DNA of 12,439 nucleotides, from NCBI GenBank assembly GCA_030640215.1, contig DAOWJU010000238.1:1-12439 (forward strand), written 5' to 3'. Shown here piece by piece: positions 6,794 to 12,439 of the stretch. Source of the DNA: Desulfuromonadales bacterium. Lineage in GTDB: Bacteria > Desulfobacterota > Desulfuromonadia > Desulfuromonadales > BM103. The first letter of the stretch is position 1. Every line of letters begins with the position of its first letter. The position numbers and the translations under genes are program-made. The notes under the pieces were generated by a model that had not been told where the DNA came from, ran no database searches, and was given only the letters and a program-made list of their open reading frames with translations.

Positions 6794-7432
6794 ATGACCC
6801 TAAAGGTTGCTATATTCTGCCGAGTTCACTTATATGCTGAAGGACTTCGAAAACTTCTTGAGGACGATAATGAACTTCTTGTCATCGGTATGGCTCACGA
6901 TGATGTGGATATTATAAATCTGATTCAGTATGACCCGGATGTCATCATCGCTGATCTGCCGAGTTGCAGAAAGGCACTGAGCGTTCTACCAAACAATAAG
7001 AACAAGAAGGTGCTTCTGATCAGCGAAACCAGCGAAGTTAATGCCGCACAAATCAAAGTTATGATTGCCGATGGCCTGGGTGGGATACTGACCAACGATG
7101 CCGACGGCCAATCGCTTCAGAAGGCAGCCAGAAAGCTTCATGATGGAGAACTTTGGTTTGATCGTCATACCATACGCGAAGTGCTAAGCAGGCAGGATGA
7201 AAAGAAAACGGATATCCATCTGACTAAAAAGGAAACGGAAATTCTGAATCACATCTGTACCGGCCTCACCAACAAGGAAATCGCCAGCAAGCTTTACATC
7301 AGCGAACAAACAGTCAAGTCGCACTGTAACCATCTGTTCAAGAAGTTTGGTGTGAGCAGTCGACTCAAGCTCGCTGTCAGCGCTCCGGAATGTTATTCTG
7401 AGGGCCTGAGGGGTAGCAACCTGCCTCATTAA
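6794..7432 (+). CDS. LuxR/NarL-type regulator with a degenerate receiver domain
   Basis: A 212-residue DNA-binding regulator. Residues 3 to about 118 have the receiver fold, with D54 at the usual phosphorylation site in DPDVIIADLP. The paired acids that normally end the first strand are C9-R10 here, and the lysine of the last strand is replaced (GILTND, 97-102), so phosphorylation is doubtful. Residues about 141-195 are a standard LuxR helix-turn-helix (LTKKETEILNHICTGLTNKEIA...YISEQTVKSHCNHLFKKFGV). WFDR at 121-124, just before the linker, resembles the W[FLM][TS]R c-di-GMP motif of Vibrio VpsT except for Asp at position three; ordinary NarL-type proteins have similar sequences there. GGAGG lies 5 nt upstream of ATG 6794. 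Likely target: the flanking polysaccharide genes. No sensor kinase is in view. Confidence 0.88.
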   Translation: MTLKVAIFCRVHLYAEGLRKLLEDDNELLVIGMAHDDVDIINLIQYDPDVIIADLPSCRKALSVLPNNKNKKVLLISETSEVNAAQIKVMIADGLGGILTNDADGQSLQKAARKLHDGELWFDRHTIREVLSRQDEKKTDIHLTKKETEILNHICTGLTNKEIASKLYISEQTVKSHCNHLFKKFGVSSRLKLAVSAPECYSEGLRGSNLPH

Positions 7433-7510
7433 AGTCGGTCAAATTGATTTTCTTTCTCTCTTACGTGACATCTCTCCTTATTGATATGCCCACTGTATAA
7501 ATGTGGCCTG

Positions 7511-7531
7511 GCAGCCTGTCCGACAAGCTGC
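7511..7531. promoter_or_regulatory. Strong 21-bp imperfect inverted repeat, operator-like
   Basis: The arms are GCAGC-c-TGTC on the left and GACA-a-GCTGC on the right around a central C: 9 of 10 base pairs are symmetric. There is no T-run after it, so a terminator is unlikely. The size and symmetry suit a dimeric regulator, possibly the LuxR-type protein encoded just upstream. The function is inference. Confidence 0.45.
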
Positions 7532-7723
7532 TAGTCGCCTTGCGTTCTCTGAGGCTTGGCTGCTGTGTAACCTTTCATTGCCCCCGTCCAATCTCATTTT
7601 TGCGTGTCAAATCCCCTCCATTAAAAGTGGTCAGAAAAACATCACCAGACAGATCAAACCTGGCAAGCCTTTAGGTTAGAGAAAAAGACAAACTTTATAT
7701 TCACTAAGCTCAAACCTCTGGGT

Positions 7724-7738
7724 TATTGCTAAGCAATA
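7724..7738. promoter_or_regulatory. Inverted repeat next to a promoter-like sequence
   Basis: TATTGC and GCAATA form a perfect 6-bp inverted repeat around TAA, ending one base before the TTGCAC hexamer. Its place suggests an operator or UP-like element, but it is short. Confidence 0.28.
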
Positions 7739-7739
7739 T

Positions 7740-7767
7740 TTGCACCTTAATCTTTAACATAAAGAAT
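7740..7767 (+). promoter_or_regulatory. Possible sigma-70-type promoter for the dehydratase gene
   Basis: TTGCAC at 7740-7745 and AAGAAT at 7762-7767 are 16 bp apart. Each matches four of six consensus bases (TTGACA, TATAAT). The pair sits about 67 bp before the gene. Weak on sequence alone. Confidence 0.25.
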
Positions 7768-7834
7768 CTTTCCAGCTTTTGGTCATGGTGATCTTGCCCA
7801 TTGACCAATACAGATAGTAGGGAGCATGAAGCTT

Positions 7835-9769
7835 ATGTTAGCCAAAACAAGTCAAAAGTTTTTCACGCTTTGCTGTCAATCCGTCATGATTGTTTGCGCT
7901 TTTGTTCTAGCGAATGCTCTTCGTTATGATGGGGCATTTCCGTCTGGGTATTCCACTGCATTGATAGCGCTCTTTCTGCCTCTTGTCCTGATCAAACTCT
8001 CCAGTTTTACCTTGATGCATTTGTTGTCCTCCTGGTGGCGTTACGTCTCGATTCATGACCTGATTTCATTGGTCAAGGCAAACCTTTTAGGCTCTTTGCT
8101 CTTTGCGGCTTATCTGAGCTATTGGGTTAACACAACGATTCAGCTGCCCATTTCGATTCTGCTTATGGATGGGCTGATCTGCTTCATGATCATGAGCGGT
8201 GCGCGGGTCTCTGTTCGACTTGTCCACGAACATTCCCAAGTGGCAAACAAGACCATCAGCAACGGTACAGAGAGAATCCTGATTGTCGGGGCAGGTGCTG
8301 CTGGTCAGTCTATTGCTCGTGAGATCAGGCAGAACCCTCATCAGAACCGAATGGTCATCGGTTTTGTTGATCAGGACGAAAAGCGTGTTAAACAACGCTT
8401 CGAGGGGGTTCCTGTGCTGGCATCGATTAAGAAGTTGAAAGAACTGCTGCAAGCGCAACCAGTCAATCTCGTCATACTGGCCAATCCTGCCCTTTGTCAC
8501 AAGGAGTTGCGTCGGATTGTTATGCTTTGTCAGAGTTGCGGAATCAAATCAAAAATTCTGCCGAACGTTGATGAGATTCTTAACGGCAACGTGGCAGTCA
8601 GGCATATCCGTGATGTCAAACTCGAGGACCTGCTCGGTCGACCACCGGTACGTCTGGATGTCAAAAATATCCGTAACTACCTTGAGAACAAGCGTGTCCT
8701 GGTAACCGGTGCCGCAGGAAGCATAGGTCAGGAGATCTGCCATCAGGTTGCTGGATTTGGTGTGTCCTCACTCGTGCTTTTCGACAACGCTGAAACCCCG
8801 CTTTTCCAGATCGAGAGAAATCTCCGTGAAAAGTTTCCCGAACTGGAGATCATCCCCTGCCTGAGTGACATCAGGAGTGCCATCAAGGTGGACAGTGTTT
8901 TTGCTTGCTATTCTCCAGAGGTCGTATTCCATGCCGCTGCCTACAAGCATGTGCCGATGTCGGAACATAACCCGATCTCTGCTATTGAGAACAACACTCT
9001 AGGGACCCGCACTCTGGTAAATGCTGCACGTCAATTCGGCGTTGACCATTTTGTCATGGTCTCAACAGACAAGGCGGTTAACCCCACCAATATAATGGGG
9101 GCCAGCAAAAGAGCCGCCGAGATCTACGCTCAAGCGCTCTACAACCAGATTGAAACAACCGTTGTTACCGTGCGATTTGGAAATGTTCTCGGCAGTAACG
9201 GCAGCGTGGTTCCGATCTTCCGGGAGCAGATAAAGAAGGGCGGACCGGTCACTGTAACTGACTCTGAGGCAACGAGATTTTTCATGACCATACCGGAAGC
9301 GGTTCAGCTGGTTTTGCAGGCGGGTAGTATGGGACGTGGCGGCGAGATATTCCTCCTGAACATGGGCGAGCAGATTAAGATAGTTCATCTCGCAGAAGAG
9401 CTTATCCGTCTCTCTGGAATGGCCCCGTATCAGGATATCGACATTGAATTTACCGGCTTGCGGCCTGGAGAGAAATTGCATGAGGAGTTACTGCTTGCAA
9501 GTGAAGGTGTGAAGCCGACAACTCATGAGAAGATCTGTGTCGCCAATTCTATTACACATAATCCTTATGAAATTGATAAGTGGTTCGATCAACTCGCAGA
9601 GGCTTGTCAATCGATGAACGAGAAACGTGTGATGAGCATAATCAAAACTCTGGTGCCCGAATATCATCATGAGCAGAATGGTCACATTAGTCGGCCCGAA
9701 ACCACGAGCACGAGTTACATCAAGCAGAAGGTTGTTCGAATCCCTTTGAATGCTGTGAGAACGGCATGA
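7835..9769 (+). CDS. Membrane-bound UDP-sugar 4,6-dehydratase (WbpM/PglF/CapD type)
   Basis: Enzymes of this type convert a UDP-N-acetylhexosamine to its 4-keto-6-deoxy form, the substrate for a sugar aminotransferase such as the one at 5381. The 644 residues start with about four transmembrane segments (to about residue 130). A first nucleotide-binding fold follows (RILIVGAGAAGQSI), then the catalytic NAD-binding domain with TGAAGSIG from T291, HAAAYKHVPMSE, STDKAVNPTN with T411-D412-K413, and MGASK where Met421 stands in the usual Tyr position and Lys425 is kept, as is normal in this branch. FGNVLGSNGSVVPIF and GLRPGEKLHEELL complete the pattern. Length matches WbpM and relatives. ATG 7835 is preferred because GGGAG at 7820-7824 is 10 nt away; ATG 7826 would be only 1 nt from it. 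First gene of the exporter unit. Confidence 0.93.
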   Translation: MLAKTSQKFFTLCCQSVMIVCAFVLANALRYDGAFPSGYSTALIALFLPLVLIKLSSFTLMHLLSSWWRYVSIHDLISLVKANLLGSLLFAAYLSYWVNTTIQLPISILLMDGLICFMIMSGARVSVRLVHEHSQVANKTISNGTERILIVGAGAAGQSIAREIRQNPHQNRMVIGFVDQDEKRVKQRFEGVPVLASIKKLKELLQAQPVNLVILANPALCHKELRRIVMLCQSCGIKSKILPNVDEILNGNVAVRHIRDVKLEDLLGRPPVRLDVKNIRNYLENKRVLVTGAAGSIGQEICHQVAGFGVSSLVLFDNAETPLFQIERNLREKFPELEIIPCLSDIRSAIKVDSVFACYSPEVVFHAAAYKHVPMSEHNPISAIENNTLGTRTLVNAARQFGVDHFVMVSTDKAVNPTNIMGASKRAAEIYAQALYNQIETTVVTVRFGNVLGSNGSVVPIFREQIKKGGPVTVTDSEATRFFMTIPEAVQLVLQAGSMGRGGEIFLLNMGEQIKIVHLAEELIRLSGMAPYQDIDIEFTGLRPGEKLHEELLLASEGVKPTTHEKICVANSITHNPYEIDKWFDQLAEACQSMNEKRVMSIIKTLVPEYHHEQNGHISRPETTSTSYIKQKVVRIPLNAVRTA

Positions 9770-9776
9770 GCCAAAT

Positions 9777-9804
9777 TTGACAAACCTCCCCTAACTGATA
9801 GTTT
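9777..9804 (+). promoter_or_regulatory. Possible promoter upstream of the outer-membrane barrel gene
   Basis: A perfect -35 hexamer TTGACA (9777-9782) begins 8 bp after the dehydratase stop. The best -10 candidate at suitable spacing is TAGTTT (9799-9804, 16 bp), which matches only three of six positions. A TTTAAC-ATGAG-GTTAAA inverted repeat follows at 9803-9819. The -35 match alone is not proof. Confidence 0.25.
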
Positions 9805-9808
9805 TAAC

Positions 9809-9883
9809 ATGAGGTTAAAGATCTTCACCCTCTTAAGTTTAGCTGTACTCCCGTTGGTGACTCAGCTGTCCTCCAACTTGTGA
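9809..9883 (+). other. 24-codon frame that reads like a bare signal peptide
   Basis: From ATG 9809 to TGA 9881-9883 the frame encodes a peptide starting MRLKIFTLLSLAVLPLV and ending TQLSSNL: two basic residues, a hydrophobic core and a polar end, as in a signal peptide. There is no clear ribosome binding site. It runs through the 23-bp repeats at 9841-9909. Removing one repeat length would join it to the frame of the barrel gene. It may be a leader peptide, a decayed N-terminus, or chance. Confidence 0.25.
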
Positions 9884-9909
9884 TTTCGCTTGGCTCCAAC
9901 TTGGGTTTT
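9841..9909 (+). repeat. Degenerate 23-bp tandem repeat, three units
   Basis: Units start at 9841, 9864 and 9887. Units 1 and 2 share 16 of 23 bases, including AGCTGT-n-CTCC; units 2 and 3 share 17 of 23, including the exact 10-mer CTCCAACTTG (9871-9880 and 9894-9903). The array lies in the 5' leader of the barrel gene. Possible roles are protein binding sites spaced about two helical turns apart, or slipped-strand variation. Confidence 0.5.
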
Positions 9910-9970
9910 GGTCTGCTCTTGTCCAAATATTCGGTCAACGAGGTGCGTGAAATGTTTTTGACACAAAAAA

Positions 9971-9976
9971 GGAGGA
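9971..9976 (+). promoter_or_regulatory. Strong ribosome binding site of the barrel gene
   Basis: GGAGGA after a run of A sits 5 nt before ATG 9982 (2 nt before ATG 9979). It is the best Shine-Dalgarno match near this gene and argues for starting here. A competing in-frame ATG at 9952 has GAGG 8 nt upstream. Confidence 0.7.
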
Positions 9977-9981
9977 GAATG

Positions 9982-11379
9982 ATGCGCTTGTTTTTTCTGT
10001 GCACACTGATCGTGGTCTTGGGGTTGTCGACTGAAAAGGCCTGGTGTCAGGAAGTCGGCACTGAGGTTTTAACCGAGGCTGCAACAGAGACAGTGGAAGT
10101 CGAAGCCCCTGCAGCTGATGTTATGGATACGATAGGTGTCGGTACAGAAGGGTACGGATCACCCATAAGAAGTGATCGGATTGTCCCCGGAGAAGTTCTC
10201 AGTGCCCGTTCCGGTTATGTCCATCCATTCCTGTCGGTGGGAGGGTTCTACACCGACAACCTGTTCCAGACAGACGGAAACGAGAAGTCAGACACAGTCG
10301 CAATCATTACTCCTGGAGTTTGGTTTGCCTTGCCAGCAACGCGGCAGAAGTTGATAGAAGTCAACACTCTGAACACAGCCCCTGGCGGGCTGGCCTTAAG
10401 CCGCTTTCGCACAGAAACCAACCGACGCTTTCAAGGTTATGCGCTCTACCGGGCTGATATTCGCGAGCATGACAAGTACACAGAGGAGAATAGAACTGAC
10501 CACCGTGCTGAGGGTTCTTTTAAGGTTAGTCTGAGAGGCGGCCTTTCTCTGGAAATGATTGATGTCTACGAAATCAACAGAGACCCGTACGGAACAGGCG
10601 GAACGCCTGATCGCAAGCTTGATAAGTTCGATTCAAATCTATTCAACACAATCCTTGCCTATCAATTTACACCGAAAACATCTCTGCGGCTGGACTATGG
10701 TAACTACTACCTTGATTACGATAAAGATCGGAATAAATATCGCAATCGTACCGACAATACCGGCTCTGCATATCTCTTTTACAGCCTGACGCCCAAAACC
10801 GCACTCTTTTTCCAGGTTGAATATGTCGCTATTGATTACGATGAGGACATCAATAGCGACAGCGACGCCATGAATTATTACATCGGCGCCCAAATGAGAG
10901 CCTCCAAAAAATTGCGTGGCCGAGTAAAGGTTGGTTATGGCGAAAAAGATTATGATGACAGTAACCTGGATGATCGGGATGAATGGATGGCTGAAGCCCG
11001 GCTGGATTACTTTTTCACCCCCAAAACCTCCATCTACCTGAGAAGCACGCGCAGAGTCCTTGAGAGTGATTCTATCGGTACAAACAGCATCCTCTCTTAT
11101 CGGACCCAGCTTGGCTACCGGCAGCGGTTCACACCCAAATTGCGTGGAGAGATGGCCTTCTCTTACGTGAATAACGATTATAAGGATGACATTGTTGCTG
11201 GTTTGCAGGCAGATAAACGCAAAGACAAGGATTATGGTTTTATCGTAGCGGTTGGTTTTATCCCTAACCGCTGGCTCAACGTTAGTGTCGGTTATGAATA
11301 TGAAGATCGTGACTCTAACCTTGAGAACAATGACTATACAAATAACACAGTCTTCCTGCGCATGACTGCAGCCCTTTGA
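9982..11379 (+). CDS. Outer-membrane beta-barrel protein, BBP2-like
   Basis: The protein (465 residues) starts with a signal peptide (MRLFFLCTLIVVLGLS, cleavage near AWC/QE). An acidic, Glu/Thr/Ala-rich linker follows to about residue 50, then a long series of amphipathic beta-strands. It fits the putative beta-barrel porin 2 group (PF10082) found in exopolysaccharide loci. The barrel half shows a repeating unit of about 38-40 residues, with FTPKT at 229, LTPKT at 269, FTPKT at 345, FTPKL at 383 and FIPN at 426, each followed by strands and acidic tyrosine-rich turns (DYDKD, DYDED, DYKDD). It ends with alternating hydrophobic residues (NTVFLRMTAAL) like a barrel-assembly signal. Next to a short OPX gene, it is a good candidate for the outer-membrane channel through which polymer leaves. 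Alternative: a surface protein unrelated to export. Confidence 0.82.
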   Translation: MRLFFLCTLIVVLGLSTEKAWCQEVGTEVLTEAATETVEVEAPAADVMDTIGVGTEGYGSPIRSDRIVPGEVLSARSGYVHPFLSVGGFYTDNLFQTDGNEKSDTVAIITPGVWFALPATRQKLIEVNTLNTAPGGLALSRFRTETNRRFQGYALYRADIREHDKYTEENRTDHRAEGSFKVSLRGGLSLEMIDVYEINRDPYGTGGTPDRKLDKFDSNLFNTILAYQFTPKTSLRLDYGNYYLDYDKDRNKYRNRTDNTGSAYLFYSLTPKTALFFQVEYVAIDYDEDINSDSDAMNYYIGAQMRASKKLRGRVKVGYGEKDYDDSNLDDRDEWMAEARLDYFFTPKTSIYLRSTRRVLESDSIGTNSILSYRTQLGYRQRFTPKLRGEMAFSYVNNDYKDDIVAGLQADKRKDKDYGFIVAVGFIPNRWLNVSVGYEYEDRDSNLENNDYTNNTVFLRMTAAL

Positions 11380-11382
11380 CAG

Positions 11383-11435
11383 GTGACGCGATAAGCACCT
11401 CCAAGTAACGCGATTAACAGCTTACGTGACGCAAA
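11383..11435 (+). repeat. Three phased direct repeats before the OPX gene
   Basis: GTGACGCGAT (11383), GTAACGCGAT (11405) and GTGACGCAAA (11426) are spaced 22 and 21 bp, about two helical turns, so all would face the same side of the DNA. They fill most of the 81-bp gap between the barrel and OPX genes. The first unit also lies within an AGGTG/CACCT inverted repeat (11381-11400). This pattern suits several copies of a transcription factor bound in a row. No T-run, so not a terminator. Confidence 0.5.
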
Positions 11436-11460
11436 GGGTGGCTGTAGAAAGAGGTCCTCC

Positions 11461-12270
11461 ATGAGAAAGCTTGGATATATTGCCATCGTAGCTCCGTTGC
11501 TGCTCCTGATGCTTTGCATCGGGCCCTCCATGGCCGCCAACCCTGATTACCTGGTTGGCCCCGGAGATGTTGTCAAAATCGATGTTTATGATCACCCGGA
11601 CTTGTCCACGGTTGCCCGAATCGGCAATGACGGCAGCATCATCTTCCCGCTTGCCGGTAAACTGGTCATCGGCGGGATGAGTACTTCCATAGCTGCAGCG
11701 GTTATCGCAAAGAAACTTGACGGTGAGTACATTATTAATCCGCAGGTGTCTGTGTTCGTTGAACAGTTCAAAAGCAAAAAGATTGTCATCATTGGAGAGA
11801 TAGTCAAGCCCGGGCTGTATGAGTTAAGCGGTCCTACGAGTCTGCTTGAACTGATTTCTCTGGCGGGAGGACCCACCAGGGGGGCCGGTCAAAGTGCAAC
11901 AATCGTGCGTGTTCATAAAGGCGACGAATCGAACAAAGAGACGATTACGGTTAATGTCGCTGACTTGATCAAGTCCGGTCACGAGGTTGTCGATGTACCG
12001 CTCAAGGACGGCGATACAGTGACAATATCCAAGGCCGGTGTGGTTTATGTGACTGGCCAAGTTAAGCGTCCGGCTGCCTACAATCTGGAGCCTGATACAA
12101 CTGTCATTAAGGCAATAACCATGGCCGGGGGATTCACTGAACTCGCCTCGGAGGGCAAGGTGAAGATTATCCGCAAGGTGGAGGGCAAAGAGCAGGTTCT
12201 GGAGAAAGTATCTCTCCACGAAAAACTCATGCCAGAAGACGTAATGGTTGTCCCTGAAAGTTTTTTCTGA
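11461..12270 (+). CDS. Short outer-membrane polysaccharide export (OPX) protein with two SLBB domains
   Basis: Wza-like periplasmic export protein of 269 residues. A signal peptide (hydrophobic 6-21, cleavage about PSMA/AN after residue 25) lacks a lipobox cysteine, so it is probably not a lipoprotein, unlike Wza. A polysaccharide export domain follows (DYLVGPGDVVKIDVYDHPDL to about residue 100). Two SLBB units come next: IVIIGEIVKPGLYEL with LISLAGGPT, and VVYVTGQVKRPAAYNL with AITMAGGFT. It ends at DVMVVPESFF with no amphipathic membrane-spanning helix like that at the Wza C-terminus. Such short OPX proteins are thought to need a separate barrel, for which the preceding gene is a candidate. 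GAGG at 11451-11454 lies 6 nt before the ATG. The phased repeats at 11383-11435 may regulate it. Confidence 0.93.
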   Translation: MRKLGYIAIVAPLLLLMLCIGPSMAANPDYLVGPGDVVKIDVYDHPDLSTVARIGNDGSIIFPLAGKLVIGGMSTSIAAAVIAKKLDGEYIINPQVSVFVEQFKSKKIVIIGEIVKPGLYELSGPTSLLELISLAGGPTRGAGQSATIVRVHKGDESNKETITVNVADLIKSGHEVVDVPLKDGDTVTISKAGVVYVTGQVKRPAAYNLEPDTTVIKAITMAGGFTELASEGKVKIIRKVEGKEQVLEKVSLHEKLMPEDVMVVPESFF

Positions 12271-12367
12271 TGTGAAACCATCGGCTCTGTAGCCAACGAA
12301 AGCGATTCGCACCTTCATCCGCTGCCGAAACACTTTCACACTGTTACTAAGGTCACGGGCGAAAGCA

Positions 12368-12439
12368 ATGGCTGAATTAAAAAATGGCTTGCGAGACAAT
12401 CTCAAGATTCTCAATAAACGACGCAACGTGATTGCAATC
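12368..12439 (+). CDS. N-terminus of a probable Wzz/GumC-type chain-length protein (cut by window edge)
   Basis: ATG 12368 opens a frame to the window end, encoding 24 residues: MAELKNGLRDNLKILNKRR followed by NVIAI. A short polar helix, a basic cluster and the beginning of a hydrophobic stretch match the start of the first transmembrane helix in Wzz/GumC polysaccharide co-polymerases. Such genes commonly follow an OPX gene. No strong ribosome binding site is visible (GGCGAAAGCA precedes it). Only the first tenth or less of the gene is present, so the call rests largely on context. Confidence 0.5.
   Translation, partial: MAELKNGLRDNLKILNKRRNVIAI

Larger units (their letters stand above)
7433..7834. 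other. Noncoding regulatory region between regulator and dehydratase genes
   Basis: These 402 bp contain no gene I would support. They hold a strong imperfect dyad (7511-7531), a second dyad (7724-7738), a weak promoter-like pair (7740-7767) and a 10-mer also present before the OPX gene (7460-7469). No hairpin followed by a T-run was found. The region probably separates two transcription units and controls the dehydratase-exporter unit. Confidence 0.55.

Noticed and set aside
7433..7640. Rho-independent terminator after the regulator gene
   Set aside because: The dyads found there are not followed by a run of T, and no other GC-rich hairpin was seen.
7501..7674. 57-codon plus-strand frame in the regulator-dehydratase gap
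   Set aside because: No ribosome binding site, an unlikely Arg/Pro/Ser/Cys-rich product, and it runs through the dyad at 7511-7531.
9880..9981. Longer N-terminus for the barrel protein starting at GTG 9880
   Set aside because: It would place about 34 mostly polar residues before the signal peptide; the strong GGAGGA at 9971 and the signal peptide start favour 9982.
475..9981. Sigma-54 promoters (GG-N10-GC) in the intergenic regions
   Set aside because: I checked the GG-containing stretches near 545, 704, 6750, 7770, 9854 and 9892; none has the paired GC at the right spacing.
1485..12284. Similar 15-mers ATGTGAAACGATGGG (1485) and ATGTGAAACCATCGG (12270) just after gene ends
   Set aside because: 13 of 15 bases match, but only two copies exist, with no structure or shared context beyond lying near a stop codon; likely chance.
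11824..12426. Open frame of 200 codons on the minus strand opposite the OPX gene end
   Set aside because: It is a shadow of the SLBB-coding region, with no recognisable domain and no ribosome binding site.
1..12439. CRISPR arrays, tRNA or rRNA genes, insertion sequences, PEP-CTERM/exosortase genes
   Set aside because: No spaced identical repeats of CRISPR size, no cloverleaf or rRNA stretch, no transposase motifs or terminal repeats, and no PEP-CTERM tail or exosortase motif were seen.

Overview
This is a one-directional (all + strand) stretch of a cell-surface or exopolysaccharide biosynthesis and export locus. The organism is a Gram-negative bacterium, because a beta-barrel protein with a signal peptide is followed by an outer-membrane polysaccharide export (OPX) protein. 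The gene types and roughly balanced base composition suggest a deltaproteobacterium of the Desulfuromonas/Pelobacter/Geobacter kind; that placement is inference from gene content only.

Layout. 1-474: 3' part of a FemAB/GNAT-like acyltransferase gene cut by the window edge. 475-764: noncoding. 765-6721: six closely packed genes, probably one operon, encoding a phosphoglycosyl transferase, a second FemAB/GNAT-like protein, phosphosulfolactate synthase (ComA), 2-phosphosulfolactate phosphatase (ComB), an ATP-grasp carboxylate-amine ligase and a DegT-family sugar aminotransferase. Several of these genes overlap by 11-23 bp. 6794-7432: a LuxR/NarL-type regulator with a degenerate receiver domain. 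7433-7834: a 0.4 kb noncoding region with a strong dyad. 7835-9769: a membrane-bound nucleotide-sugar 4,6-dehydratase (WbpM/PglF/CapD type). 9770-9981: a leader with a 23-bp tandem repeat and a tiny signal-peptide-like frame. 9982-11379: a BBP2-type outer-membrane beta-barrel. 11380-11460: three phased direct repeats. 11461-12270: a short OPX protein without its own membrane-spanning helix. 12368 to the edge: the first 24 codons of what is probably a Wzz/GumC chain-length protein.

How the genes may work together. The dehydratase and aminotransferase would make a UDP-4-amino-sugar. The phosphoglycosyl transferase would load a sugar phosphate onto undecaprenyl phosphate. ComA and ComB would make (R)-3-sulfolactate from sulfite and phosphoenolpyruvate. 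The ATP-grasp enzyme, with or without the FemAB-like proteins, could attach an acyl group through an amide bond. The beta-barrel, OPX and Wzz proteins would export the polymer. No sulfolactate dehydrogenase (ComC) or sulfopyruvate decarboxylase (ComDE) is visible, so within the window the sulfonate pathway stops at sulfolactate.

The best candidate for an undescribed system is therefore a sulfonated glycan: a polysaccharide whose amino sugar carries a sulfolactyl group. The individual family assignments are strong; the joint function is a hypothesis.
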